Positions 10,297 to 19,077 of a stretch of DNA of 64,000 nt are shown here, piece after piece. The DNA comes from Paucibacter sp. B2R-40. Its GTDB lineage: Bacteria; Pseudomonadota; Gammaproteobacteria; Burkholderiales; Burkholderiaceae_C. A program made the position numbers and the translations under genes. The stretch's first letter is position 1. Each line of letters opens with the position of its first letter. The notes under the pieces are model-generated. The model had not been told where the DNA came from, ran no database searches, and was given only the letters and a program-made list of their open reading frames with translations. The stretch lies in NCBI RefSeq assembly GCF_025717555.1, contig NZ_JAJIRP010000001.1, forward strand, positions 434,001 through 498,000, written 5' to 3'.

Positions 10297-11480
10297 GCGG
10301 GGGTCACCATGCGGCCCAAGGCCAGATCAGGGTCGGCCACGCAGATGCGGTCGCGCCCGGCCGACTTGGCGCGGTAGACCAACCAGTCGGCCAGCGCCAA
10401 GGTGCTGTCGCCCTGGGGGTCGCCGGGCTGGCAGGCGACCACACCGAAGCTCGCCGTCAGGTCCAAGGGCGCGCCCTGCCATTGCAAGCTTTGTTTGCGC
10501 AAGGCCTCGCACATGCGTTGCGCCACCCGGCTGGCATCATCCAGCGCCGTATGCGGCAGCAGCAGGCAAAACTCTTCACCGCCGAGTCGGCCCAGGCGGT
10601 CCAGCTCGCGCATATTGGCCTGCAGCACTGCCACCAGATGCAGCAGCGCCGCATCGCCTGCCGCATGACCCAGGCGGTCGTTGATGCGTTTGAAATGGTC
10701 GACGTCCAGCATCACCAGGCTGTGCGTTTGGCCGCGCTCCACCTGGGCTTGCAGCGTCTGCAACTCGGCGCTGAAGGCGCGCCGGTTGAGCGCATCGGTC
10801 AAGGGGTCACGCAAGGTCATGTAATGAATCCGCGCAATCAAGCGCATCACCACGATGCTGACCAGCCCCAAGGCGATCATCAGCGTCATCAGCAGGTACA
10901 GCCAGGCCAGCGTGGCCTTGTTCGCGCTACCTTGCATCAAAAAGCCTTCGGCACCCGGCAACCACCACAGGCTGGCAGTGCGCGCCAGCAGGAGCAGGCC
11001 GGTCAACAAAAAGGGCAGCGTCAGCAGCGCCGTCAGCCAAGCCGGCTGCAGTGCCCGCCCGCCGCTCCAGATATCGCGTGCGCACAGGAGCGAGAGCAGG
11101 GCGGTGGCCAAAACCAGCGGCGGCAAACTAGGCCCGGCCGCTGCGCCGTTCAGCATCAATACAGCGGCAGCGCCGGTGATGAAGGCGACATCACCCCAGC
11201 GTTGGCGCAAACGCATCAAGCGGCGCACGCCCAAACTCATCAAGGCAAAGCCGGCCAGGCTGCACAAAGATTGCGGCCAGAGCCCGAAGGCGATGGGCCA
11301 CCAGCGCTGGCATGGCAGGCACAGCAGACTGGGTATGAACAAGAAATAGGCGGCGCTCAAAAGCCGGCCGGCCGCCGGCGCGATCCGGAACGAGCGCACC
11401 ATCACCAGCCAAACAAGGGCCATGAATCCGTTGACAACGGCGGTTACGAGCGCGAGCGTGTTGGCGTCAAATGGGGCCAT
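10293..11480 (-). CDS. membrane-bound diguanylate cyclase
   Basis: The protein has 395 residues with the same plan as its downstream neighbour: about six N-terminal membrane segments (for example LALVTAVVNGFMALVWLVM), then a GGDEF domain from about residue 235. The active site reads GGEEF and the inhibitory RxxD site (RELD) lies five residues upstream, so catalysis with feedback control is expected. ATG 11480 begins just before the first membrane helix; an upstream in-frame start adds 27 residues of unlikely sequence. The two overlapping genes look like a tandem duplication that has diverged. Confidence 0.87.
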   Translation of the reverse strand: MAPFDANTLALVTAVVNGFMALVWLVMVRSFRIAPAAGRLLSAAYFLFIPSLLCLPCQRWWPIAFGLWPQSLCSLAGFALMSLGVRRLMRLRQRWGDVAFITGAAAVLMLNGAAAGPSLPPLVLATALLSLLCARDIWSGGRALQPAWLTALLTLPFLLTGLLLLARTASLWWLPGAEGFLMQGSANKATLAWLYLLMTLMIALGLVSIVVMRLIARIHYMTLRDPLTDALNRRAFSAELQTLQAQVERGQTHSLVMLDVDHFKRINDRLGHAAGDAALLHLVAVLQANMRELDRLGRLGGEEFCLLLPHTALDDASRVAQRMCEALRKQSLQWQGAPLDLTASFGVVACQPGDPQGDSTLALADWLVYRAKSAGRDRICVADPDLALGRMVTPA

Positions 11481-11585
11481 GGGTGCGGGGTCATGCAGGG
11501 GCGGGCGCAGCAGAATGCAAGATCTGACCCCCATGATCGCCCAGCGCCGAGGCAGACACAAGCGCCGTCTTGAAGTGATTCTGCG

Positions 11586-12575
11586 TCAGCGCCGCTCCAC
11601 CACCAGCGCATTCATATTCAAAGCCAGCTTGACGCGCTCGGCCGCCTGGCGCGCATCGTCGCGCGAGCCGAAGGGGCCGGCTTGCAGGCGATGCAGGCCG
11701 CCGTCCTTGAAAACCGCCAGCAGCGGCGCCATCCAGTCCAGCTCTTGCAGCAGCTTTTGGCGGAACTGTTCGGCGCCGTCGAGCTTGGAGTAAGCGCCCA
11801 TCTGCACCCAAAAACCCGGCGCGGCATGCCGGGGCGAGCTGACCACCGGGATCGTGGGCGCCAGGGTCGTGATGCTGTCGGGCTGCGGTGCGCCGACTGG
11901 CTGGGCCGCCGCGAACACCGGGGAGTCGCCCAGCGGTGCGAGCTCATCGCCGCTGCCGCGCCGCCAAGCGCCGGTGCGAATGTCATCAAAGGTGATGCGC
12001 TCCAACTCCACCGGCGTGACGCCACGCAAGATGTCCAGCTTCAGCGCGGCGGTGTAGCTCAGGTCGATGATGCGGGTGGAATGAAACGGCCCGCGGTCAT
12101 TGATGCGCACCAGCACTTCACGCCCATTGGCCGGATTGCGCACGCGGGCATAACTCGGAATCGGCATGGTCGGATGCGCCGCCGTCATCGCATACATATT
12201 GTAAATTTCGCCGCTGCTGGTGGAGCGTCCATGGAACTTCTTGCCGTACCAGGAGGCGAGGCCGCGCTCGCTCAGCGGCGCATCGACGGTGATCGGCTCA
12301 TAGCGTTGCCCCAGCACCTCATAAGGTTTGTTGGGTCCGCCTTTGCGGATAGGCTCGATTTGCGGCAGGGCATCGGGCACCTGCTGCAGATTGGGCGGGA
12401 TGGTGGCCTCGGGGCCGTCCTTGTCGGTTGCGCTGAACTTGGGGTTGGAGGAACCGGCGGGCGCCAGCGGCACGCGGCTGGCGCAGCCGCCCAGGCCCAG
12501 CGCCGCAGCAGCCAGCAAAAGTGGCAACCAGCGGCGGCAATGCAAGCCAAAGCGGGACGGCAAAATATTCAGCAT
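11586..12575 (-). CDS. rlpA: RlpA-type septal ring lytic transglycosylase lipoprotein
   Basis: RlpA binds denuded glycan strands at the division septum and in some species cleaves them. The 329-residue protein begins with a lipoprotein signal ending in LGLGGC. A double-psi beta-barrel RlpA domain follows at about residues 105-200, with ASWYGKKFHGRSTSSGE and NDRGPF. A C-terminal SPOR domain lies at about 250-327. The histidine (AAHPT) and aspartate (NDRGPF) corresponding to the catalytic pair of active Pseudomonas RlpA are present, so hydrolytic activity is plausible. ATG 12575 places the lipobox correctly. Confidence 0.9.
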   Translation of the reverse strand: MLNILPSRFGLHCRRWLPLLLAAAALGLGGCASRVPLAPAGSSNPKFSATDKDGPEATIPPNLQQVPDALPQIEPIRKGGPNKPYEVLGQRYEPITVDAPLSERGLASWYGKKFHGRSTSSGEIYNMYAMTAAHPTMPIPSYARVRNPANGREVLVRINDRGPFHSTRIIDLSYTAALKLDILRGVTPVELERITFDDIRTGAWRRGSGDELAPLGDSPVFAAAQPVGAPQPDSITTLAPTIPVVSSPRHAAPGFWVQMGAYSKLDGAEQFRQKLLQELDWMAPLLAVFKDGGLHRLQAGPFGSRDDARQAAERVKLALNMNALVVERR

Positions 12576-12656
12576 GGGCGCTACCCTATACCATTTTGCG
12601 TCGGCGCCCAAGCACTACGAACAGTCGTATGCTGCGCGAACCCTTCTTTTCCAGCC

Positions 12657-13361
12657 ATGAATATGAGCGACTACATCTTCACCCCGCCTGTTCAAGCCAG
12701 CGTGGCCGTGCGCGGCACCAGCGCCCGCTACGCCGTCTCGCGCATCTTTTGCGTGGGCCGCAACTACGCCGCCCATGCCCGCGAGATGGGCTCCGACCCA
12801 GACCGCGAGCCGCCGTTCTATTTCAGCAAACCGGCCTGCGCGCTGGTGCCGTCCGGCAGCACGGTGGCTTATCCGCCCGCCACCAAAAATTACCACTACG
12901 AGATGGAACTGGTGGTGGCGCTGGGTGCGCCTGTTTTCAAAGTGACGCCCGAGGTGGCGCGTGCCGCAGTCTGGGGCTATGCCGCCGGTCTCGATATGAC
13001 CCGGCGCGATCTGCAAGCCGACGCAAAGGCGAACGGTCGGCCCTGGGACACCGCCAAAGGCTTTGATCAGTCCGCCATCATCACCGAGCTGGTGCGGGCC
13101 AGTGAAACCGGACCCATGGGCGCCGGCGCCATCACGCTGGCGGTCAACGGCGTAGAAAAGCAACGCGGCGACTTGGCCGACATGATCTGGAATGTGGCCG
13201 AGATCGTGGCCAATCTGTCGCAGCTCTATCACCTGCATCCGGGCGATTTGATCTATACCGGCACGCCCGAAGGCGTCGGGCCGGTCTTGCCGGGCGACCT
13301 GATCACCGGTCAGATTGCCGGCCTGCCCGACATCAGCTTGACGATCGCCGCACGCGATTAA
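12657..13361 (+). CDS. fumarylacetoacetate hydrolase family, fumarylpyruvate hydrolase-like
   Basis: The 234-residue protein has the short single-domain FAH fold used by fumarylpyruvate hydrolases of the gentisate pathway and by acylpyruvases. Landmarks are RIFCVGRNYAAHAREMG near the start, the metal-binding YHYEMELVVALG, the aspartate in GYAAGLDMTRRDLQ, and LIYTGTPEGVGPV near the end. No gentisate dioxygenase or maleylpyruvate isomerase gene is nearby, so the physiological substrate is uncertain; oxaloacetate decarboxylase activity is also known in this family. It is divergent from rlpA and 19 bases ahead of nadC. Confidence 0.85.
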   Translation: MNMSDYIFTPPVQASVAVRGTSARYAVSRIFCVGRNYAAHAREMGSDPDREPPFYFSKPACALVPSGSTVAYPPATKNYHYEMELVVALGAPVFKVTPEVARAAVWGYAAGLDMTRRDLQADAKANGRPWDTAKGFDQSAIITELVRASETGPMGAGAITLAVNGVEKQRGDLADMIWNVAEIVANLSQLYHLHPGDLIYTGTPEGVGPVLPGDLITGQIAGLPDISLTIAARD

Positions 13362-13380
13362 ATTGTTTTCAATAGCGCCC

Positions 13381-14241
13381 ATGTTCGATCACAACGAAAC
13401 ACTCTCCGAAGCGCGCCAGCGCAATATCCGTGATGCCTTGTTCGAAGACATCGGCCTGTGTGACTGGACCGCGCAACTGGTGCCGGCCGGCCGCCGCGTC
13501 AAAGCCCATGTGCGCGTGCGCGAGCAGGCCGTGCTGTGTGGGCGCGACTGGTTCGAGGGCGTGTTCGCGGCGCTCGACTCATCAAGCCGGATCGAATGGC
13601 TGTACCCGGAAGGCGCCGAGATGGCGGCCGATACGGTGGTCTGCCGCATTGAGGCTGATGGCCGGCTGCTGCTCTCGGCCGAGCGGCCGGCCTTGAACTT
13701 TTTGCAACTGCTGTCGGGCACCGCGACGCTGACGCATGCGCATATGAGCGCGATCGCCGGCGCCAGCAGCAACCCACGCGGCTGCGTCGTACTCGACACC
13801 CGCAAGACCCTGCCGGGCCTGCGGCTGGCGCAGAAATATGCGGTGCGCGTCGGCGGCGGTGCCAACCAGCGGCTGGCGCTGTATGACGGCATCCTGATCA
13901 AGGAAAACCATATTGCTGCCGCCGGCGGAGTCAGCGCCGCGCTGCGCGCCGCTCAGGCCCTGAACTCAGGCGTTGGCATCCAGGTTGAGGTCGAGTCGAT
14001 GGCTGAGCTGCAAGAGGCGCTGGAAGCCGGCGCCGTCAGCGTGCTGCTGGATGAGTTCAGCGAGCCCATGATGCGTGAGGCGGTGGCCTTGAGCGCCGGC
14101 CGGGCGCTGCTGGAAGTGTCCGGCGGCGTGGCGCTGGAGCAGCTGCGCTGGATCGCCGCCACCGGCGTCGACCGCATCTCGATCGGCCGGCTGACCAAGG
14201 ATGTGCGGGCGGTGGATTATTCGATGCGGGTGGATGGCTAG
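13381..14241 (+). CDS. nadC: carboxylating nicotinate-nucleotide diphosphorylase
   Basis: This enzyme makes nicotinate mononucleotide from quinolinate and PRPP in de novo NAD synthesis. The 286-residue length is normal. The family core LDTRKTLPGLRLAQKYAV, GGGANQRLALYDGILIKENH and the C-terminal segment GVDRISIGRLTKDV are all present. ATG 13381 aligns with the family N-terminus; a start 18 bases upstream adds only six residues. nadA and nadB are not in the window. It probably shares a transcript with the FAH-family gene 19 bases upstream. Confidence 0.93.
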   Translation: MFDHNETLSEARQRNIRDALFEDIGLCDWTAQLVPAGRRVKAHVRVREQAVLCGRDWFEGVFAALDSSSRIEWLYPEGAEMAADTVVCRIEADGRLLLSAERPALNFLQLLSGTATLTHAHMSAIAGASSNPRGCVVLDTRKTLPGLRLAQKYAVRVGGGANQRLALYDGILIKENHIAAAGGVSAALRAAQALNSGVGIQVEVESMAELQEALEAGAVSVLLDEFSEPMMREAVALSAGRALLEVSGGVALEQLRWIAATGVDRISIGRLTKDVRAVDYSMRVDG

Positions 14242-14252
14242 CAGGCTTGTTT

Positions 14253-14283
14253 GTCTGCCTGCCTGCCTGTCTGCCTGTCTGCC
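14253..14283. repeat. CTGC/CTGT tetranucleotide repeat
   Basis: About 7.5 units of CTGC or CTGT follow in register, starting 11 bases after the nadC stop codon. The array is non-coding and too far from any start codon to phase-vary a reading frame. It could vary in length by slippage. Confidence 0.7.
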
Positions 14284-14493
14284 AGACCCGAGCCGGCAGC
14301 TTGAAGTGAACGCCGTGATCTGCCACAAAGCGCGGGCCGAACGCGCCTCGGTTTCCTGCGCTGCTTGGCCAGCGTCAGTGGGTCAAACAAAGAAAAACCA
14401 ATCCTAAGCATGCCTGGTCATCCGGGAAAATCGGCATAGGCCAAGAGCGAGCCCCTCGCCATACTCCGCCAACCCATCCGCCGGAGCGCCGCA

Positions 14494-16854
14494 TTGCCAT
14501 TGGATATGAGACTTGCCCAAGCCAGGCTGCTGCGCATCTGCCGCGCTGCCTGGGCCTGGCTGTGCGGGTTGGGCCCCGGACTGCTGCGCGGCGGCGTGCG
14601 CTGTGCGATGCCGCTGCTGTGCCTGCTGGTGTTCGCGGCCTTTGTCGGTCTGGTGCCGCAGGGCCTGGATGTCTTGCGTACGCTGGCCGAGCGGGCCGCC
14701 AGCCAGGCCTTTGACGCCAGCATGGCCGGCCTGCTGTGGCTGGCCACGGCGGCCACGATCTTGGGCCTGTCGCTCTGGTATTCGATGCGCTGGCTGTTGA
14801 GCGCCGAGATGGCCGGCTTGCCGCTGGCCGAGCAACTGGGCTGGTGGCGGCGCAACCTGCCGCGCGCGGCTGGGGCGGCACCGGCGGCCATGGTGGCACT
14901 GGGTTTTGCGAGTTTGATTGACGCCGAGCGGGCCGATCAGGTCGACCGCGCGGCGCAGGCGGCGGCACGCGGCTTTGGTTTACTGGCCTTGCTGATCCTG
15001 CTCACCCTGGTCCTGCGCGGGCGGCTGCTGCTCAAGCTCTCGCAATGGGGCCTGCTGGCCAACTCGGCCGGCCGCACCAGCGCAAGCCCTGGACAAGAAC
15101 AAGAGTTGCTGCCGGCCAGCTTGCCGCAGGGTCAGCCCTTGCCCTGGCTGAGCCGGGTGATCATTGGCTGGGGCTTGGCGTTTTCGTTTTTGCTGACCGG
15201 CCTGCTGGTGCTGTTCCCGCTCGGTGTGCCGCATCTGTTGGGCACGGCGGCGGTCGTCGGGTTCGCGCTGGCGGCGATCAATTGGTTTGGCAGCTTCTTG
15301 CTCAGCTATTGGCCGCTGCGCAAAGGCCTGCCACATCTTGCGCCCTGGGCCATGGTGCTGGCCGGGCTGCTGGGCTGGTGGACCGACAACCACCAGGTGC
15401 GGCCGGCGGCGCTGGATGGCGACCTGGCGGCACCGGCCCGGCCCAGCGTCGGCGAGGCTTTTGCGCAGCATCTGGCCGGGCGCAAGGAGCCCGCCGGGCA
15501 GCCCAAGGCCGCCGCGCCGCTGCCGGTGATCTTCATCGCCAGCGAGGGCGGCGGCATCCGCGCGGCTTTTTGGACGGCCGAGATCCTGAACCAGCTCGCC
15601 GCGGCCGAGCCGGGCTGGCCGGCGCAGACCTTTGCGCTGTCGGGCGTGTCGGGCGGCAGCCTGGGCCTGGCCTCGTGGCTGGCGACGCAGCGCGCCGCCC
15701 TATGCCCGACGATGGTCTATCAGGACAGCGGTGGCATTGGCTGGCCGCTTACCCCCGGCCAGCCTGGCCAACCCAGCCCGGTCGGCCGCCATCTGGGTGA
15801 CGACTATCTGTCGGCGCCGGTGGCGGGCATGTTGTTCTATGACCTGCTGCAGCGCTTCTGGCCGTTCGCCATCGACAGCTTTGATCGCTCGCGGGCGCTC
15901 GAAGAGAGCTGGCAGCGCGCCCATGCCGAGCTGCCTGGCCAACCGTTCACGCGCCCGCTTTGGCAGTGGTATGCGGGCTGCGAGGGTCGCTTGCCCGAGT
16001 TGATGATCAATACCACGGTGGTGGAGACCGGCCAGCGGGCGGTGCTGACGCGCTTGGCCGACGGCTATGACGATGGCGATGGCACCGGCAAGGGCGAATC
16101 GATTTTCACCAATAGCCTCAAGCTGGACGGCCAGGACTTGATGAGCGCCGGCCGCTTCAGCAGTGCCGCCCAAAGCGTGGCCGGCCTGGTGCATCACAGC
16201 GCGCGCTTCCCGGCGCTCAGCCCGGCCGGCACGGTCAGCTACCGGAGCGCCGCCCTGGCGCCGGCTGAGCCGAAAGTGCGCCTGGTGGACGGCGGCTATT
16301 ACGACAACTCGGGCGCACAGACGCTGGTCGATTTGATCGACTATCTGTGCAAGCGGCAGCGCGAACAACTGCCGCAAGAGCATCAAACGCCGCAGCGGCA
16401 GTTCCGGCCCATCGTGCTGCTGGTGCGCAACGCACCCGAGGCCTTCGATGCGCAGCGGCGGGCCGAAGAGCTGAGCCCCAGCGGCTGGTTTCCGGAGACG
16501 GGCTCCATCGTGGCCGGGCTCTACAACGCGCGCAGTGCGCATGCGGTGACGGCGCGGCTGAAGCTGCTGCAAATCATGGGGCCGGATCTGATCGATCTGG
16601 CCGTGCCCATCAATTCGGCGGCAGCCAAAGCACCTTTGGGCTGGACGCTGTCAACCACGGCGCAACACAACTTCAGCCAAGAGGCCGCCAGCCTGGCCGC
16701 ACGGCTGGCGCCCCAGCTCAAGGCCAGGCTGGCCGCGGCCGACTCGGCCTGCCAGCGCAGGGTGACGGCGCCGGTGGCGCTGCCTCCTGTGCAGCTGTCG
16801 GTGCTGGCGCCTTCACCGGTCGCTTCATCTGCTTCAGGAGCTTCACCACCATGA
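14494..16854 (+). CDS. patatin-like phospholipase with multi-TM N-terminal half
   Basis: The protein has 786 residues. The first 300 contain about seven hydrophobic helices, for example MPLLCLLVFAAFVGLVPQGL and VIIGWGLAFSFLLTGLLVL. The C-terminal half is a patatin-type lipase: oxyanion loop EGGGIRAAF near residue 351, nucleophile elbow GVSGGS near 384, and the dyad aspartate in LVDGGYYDNSG near 595. It is probably a membrane-anchored lipid hydrolase. The start is TTG at 14494, chosen because CCGGAG lies six bases upstream; ATG 14506 is the alternative and gives four residues fewer. It overlaps the next gene by four bases. Confidence 0.8.
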   Translation: MPLDMRLAQARLLRICRAAWAWLCGLGPGLLRGGVRCAMPLLCLLVFAAFVGLVPQGLDVLRTLAERAASQAFDASMAGLLWLATAATILGLSLWYSMRWLLSAEMAGLPLAEQLGWWRRNLPRAAGAAPAAMVALGFASLIDAERADQVDRAAQAAARGFGLLALLILLTLVLRGRLLLKLSQWGLLANSAGRTSASPGQEQELLPASLPQGQPLPWLSRVIIGWGLAFSFLLTGLLVLFPLGVPHLLGTAAVVGFALAAINWFGSFLLSYWPLRKGLPHLAPWAMVLAGLLGWWTDNHQVRPAALDGDLAAPARPSVGEAFAQHLAGRKEPAGQPKAAAPLPVIFIASEGGGIRAAFWTAEILNQLAAAEPGWPAQTFALSGVSGGSLGLASWLATQRAALCPTMVYQDSGGIGWPLTPGQPGQPSPVGRHLGDDYLSAPVAGMLFYDLLQRFWPFAIDSFDRSRALEESWQRAHAELPGQPFTRPLWQWYAGCEGRLPELMINTTVVETGQRAVLTRLADGYDDGDGTGKGESIFTNSLKLDGQDLMSAGRFSSAAQSVAGLVHHSARFPALSPAGTVSYRSAALAPAEPKVRLVDGGYYDNSGAQTLVDLIDYLCKRQREQLPQEHQTPQRQFRPIVLLVRNAPEAFDAQRRAEELSPSGWFPETGSIVAGLYNARSAHAVTARLKLLQIMGPDLIDLAVPINSAAAKAPLGWTLSTTAQHNFSQEAASLAARLAPQLKARLAAADSACQRRVTAPVALPPVQLSVLAPSPVASSASGASPP

Positions 16855-17702
16855 TGTCTGCAGGCAAGCAACTGCCGCCGCAAGCGCCCAAGGCCGCCAT
16901 GCGGGCGCAATGGATTCTGTGCGGCTTGACCTTGTTGGCTCTGCTGGGCCTGAGTCTGCTGCAGACGGTGTTGGCACCGGTCGGCGCGGGTGCGTCGCCC
17001 ATCGATATCGAGCTGCTCGCCACGGCGCAGCAATTTCAAACCCATTTGCTGGCCGACTGGCAGGCCGTTGACGCCGGCCAATGCGGCCTGAGCGGGTGGG
17101 GTGGATGGGGCGAGCCCGTGGTCGGGCCCAATTTCGGTCGCCTGAGCTGCCATCTGCTGGTCGACTCGGCGCTGCTGGTACCGGGCTATGTCGGCATGCT
17201 GGTGTTTTTTACGCTCAGCCTGGCGCGCCGGCTCAAGCTACGCGGGGCGCTGCCGCATTTGCTCTGCCTGCCGGCCGTCGCCGCGGGCCTGGCCGACTTG
17301 GCCGAGAACGGTATGACGCTGCGCGCGCTGGAGCAGCTGCAGTATTTTGTGCTGGCCGACGCGGCGGTGGCCGATGTACGGATGGCCAGCCTGCTCAAGT
17401 GGGGGCTGCTGAGCGTCGCCGCTTTTCAGCTCGCTTGGATGGCGTTTGAGCTGGCTTGGTTCAGCCAAGAGCCGGCCGATAGACCGGCGCGCCTGATACC
17501 GGCCACTGTGTTCATGGGCGGCGCCAGCTTGGTCTGGGCCTGGGCTTTGCACTTTGAGTGGTATCTGGGCCTGCAACTGGGCATGCTGCTGGCCGCCGGT
17601 GGCTTGGTCGCCTTGCTGTGGTGGCAGTTGTTGCAGCTGTGGCCGCTGTCGCATACGGCGGCCGAGCCGCTGCCCGTCGATGTGGCGGCGGGTCGGGATT
17701 GA
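16851..17702 (+). CDS. multi-pass membrane protein of unknown function
   Basis: The protein has 283 residues with about six hydrophobic segments: near residues 18-38 (ILCGLTLLALLGLSLLQTV), 100-125, 130-150, 182-205, and two between 215 and 262. The loop at about 40-95 contains a cysteine and several tryptophans and would face the periplasm. I do not recognise the family. Its ATG overlaps the TGA of the patatin-like gene, so the two are translationally coupled and probably act together at the membrane. Confidence 0.7.
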   Translation: MMSAGKQLPPQAPKAAMRAQWILCGLTLLALLGLSLLQTVLAPVGAGASPIDIELLATAQQFQTHLLADWQAVDAGQCGLSGWGGWGEPVVGPNFGRLSCHLLVDSALLVPGYVGMLVFFTLSLARRLKLRGALPHLLCLPAVAAGLADLAENGMTLRALEQLQYFVLADAAVADVRMASLLKWGLLSVAAFQLAWMAFELAWFSQEPADRPARLIPATVFMGGASLVWAWALHFEWYLGLQLGMLLAAGGLVALLWWQLLQLWPLSHTAAEPLPVDVAAGRD

Positions 17703-17759
17703 GCTTCGGCCCGCTACCCGCTACCTGCTGCCGATTTACCGCCGCCCGCTTATCGCTGT

Positions 17760-18140
17760 TTACTTACCGGCGCTGGGCGTGCGCGGCAGGCGCGGTGCCT
17801 TCACGCTGGGGCGGCCGGCGGCCGTGGGGTAGGCGTTCATCACGCGGTCCATATCGACCGTGTTCAGGTAAGAAGCGTATTGCTGTTCGGTGCAGTCCAG
17901 GCTTTGGCCGGCGACATGTTCGCCCTTGTACTGACCCTTGTGATACACGAAGGTGTACTCGGCGACACCGGCCGCTTGCGCCTGGTCGGCCTGGGCGTAA
18001 TTGGCGCTGTACTTGTTGGCGCATTCGGTGCGCAATGCCTTGCCGGCGGCCGACTCGGTGGCGGCAGGGCTGGCGGCTTGGGCGACGCCGGCCAGCAGGC
18101 TCAGGCTGGACAAAACGATGGCGGTGATGTTGCGCTTCAT
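17760..18140 (-). CDS. small exported protein of unknown function
   Basis: The protein has 126 residues with a clear signal peptide (MKRNITAIVLSSLSLLAGVA, cleavage after AQA). The mature part is about 100 residues with two cysteines (TECANKY and LDCTEQQY), possibly a disulfide, and a basic proline-rich C-terminus. ATG 18140 was chosen because the signal peptide starts there; an upstream in-frame start would add 16 unlikely residues. No domain is recognised. It converges on the membrane-protein gene. Confidence 0.7.
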   Translation of the reverse strand: MKRNITAIVLSSLSLLAGVAQAASPAATESAAGKALRTECANKYSANYAQADQAQAAGVAEYTFVYHKGQYKGEHVAGQSLDCTEQQYASYLNTVDMDRVMNAYPTAAGRPSVKAPRLPRTPSAGK

Positions 18141-18282
18141 GTGATTCAACCTTTGTGTTGGAGCGGCACCCCAGGTGCCTGAAAACAATGACGCCAGCTT
18201 AAGGCCAGCGGCTTTGATTTGCCACCCTTGCCCGAGGGGGCGGGTTGGCCCTAGTTTGAGACAAATATCACGAAACTGGCCC

Positions 18283-19044
18283 CTAAGGGCTCGCTTCCCA
18301 CGCGCTCAGCCCGTACCAGCCGAAGCCCAGCGTCCATTGCGTTTGGCTGTTGCCGGTTTGCTGGCCGGCCGTCACGCTGAGGCCAAACTTGTCCGGCGTC
18401 ACCCACCACAGGCCGCCCACGGTGCGTTGCGTGCCGCCAAAGACGCTGCGCCGGTCATTCGTTTGCACTTCAGCGAACAGCAAGCCCAGCGGGCTGGGCA
18501 CCCAGACCAGTGCCAGATTCAGCGCCGTGCCGGTCAGGCCGCTGGCGCGGTCTTGATGCGGCCCGAGATTGGCATGCAGGGCAAAGTCTTCATTGACCAC
18601 CAGCGTCGCCAAGCCAAGCAGCCCCTGGCCATTGCGGCGCCAGCCGCTGTCTGACGGGTGTTCATAACCGACGCCCACTTTGAGGCCGAAGTTGATTTGC
18701 CCGGCCGGCGTCAACAGCCCCCAGCTCTTGGGCGCCCATTTGACCGCGAAGCCTGCTTCGCCGCGGATCTCGTCGCGTGGATGCGGGTGGGTGTAGTCGA
18801 GGTCGATCTCCAGGCCTTCGACGATGCCGCAAGCCGGTGCCAGCACCAGCGCCCGGCTGCTGCCCACTTTCTCGCCCCAGCCCTCCAATTGGCAGCTGCC
18901 GGGGTCGGCGGTGCCGGCGTCATCGCTGGACAAGGGGCGTCCGGCCTGGGCAGGGCCGGCGCATACCAGCGCCAACATAGCCAGACCGCTCGCCGTGGTG
19001 GCGAAGCTGCGGCGTGGCCGCAGGTGTCGTTTCATCGTCATCAT
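18283..19044 (-). CDS. outer-membrane beta-barrel-like exported protein
   Basis: The protein has 253 residues. It has a signal peptide ending near VCAGPAQAG, then a mature part of alternating polar and hydrophobic residues rich in glycine and tryptophan (LGLATLVVNEDFALHANLG, QTQWTLGFGWYGLSAW), as expected for amphipathic beta strands. This resembles small proteobacterial barrels often annotated as transporter or MetA-pathway-like. ATG codons also occur at 19041 and 19035. It sits just downstream of the chemoreceptor on the same strand. No specific substrate can be inferred. Confidence 0.6.
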   Translation of the reverse strand: MMTMKRHLRPRRSFATTASGLAMLALVCAGPAQAGRPLSSDDAGTADPGSCQLEGWGEKVGSSRALVLAPACGIVEGLEIDLDYTHPHPRDEIRGEAGFAVKWAPKSWGLLTPAGQINFGLKVGVGYEHPSDSGWRRNGQGLLGLATLVVNEDFALHANLGPHQDRASGLTGTALNLALVWVPSPLGLLFAEVQTNDRRSVFGGTQRTVGGLWWVTPDKFGLSVTAGQQTGNSQTQWTLGFGWYGLSAWEASP

Positions 19045-19077
19045 CTTTTGGCCTTTCGAGGGTCAAACCTGGCCTGG

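Noticed and set aside
10203-11573. 456-codon plus-strand open frame opposite the second diguanylate cyclase
   Set aside because: The opposite strand has an obvious membrane and GGDEF protein; this frame has no domain and Gln/Arg-rich shadow composition.
14253-14283. Tetranucleotide repeat as a phase-variation switch
   Set aside because: It lies after a stop codon and over 200 bases before the next start, so length changes cannot shift a reading frame.
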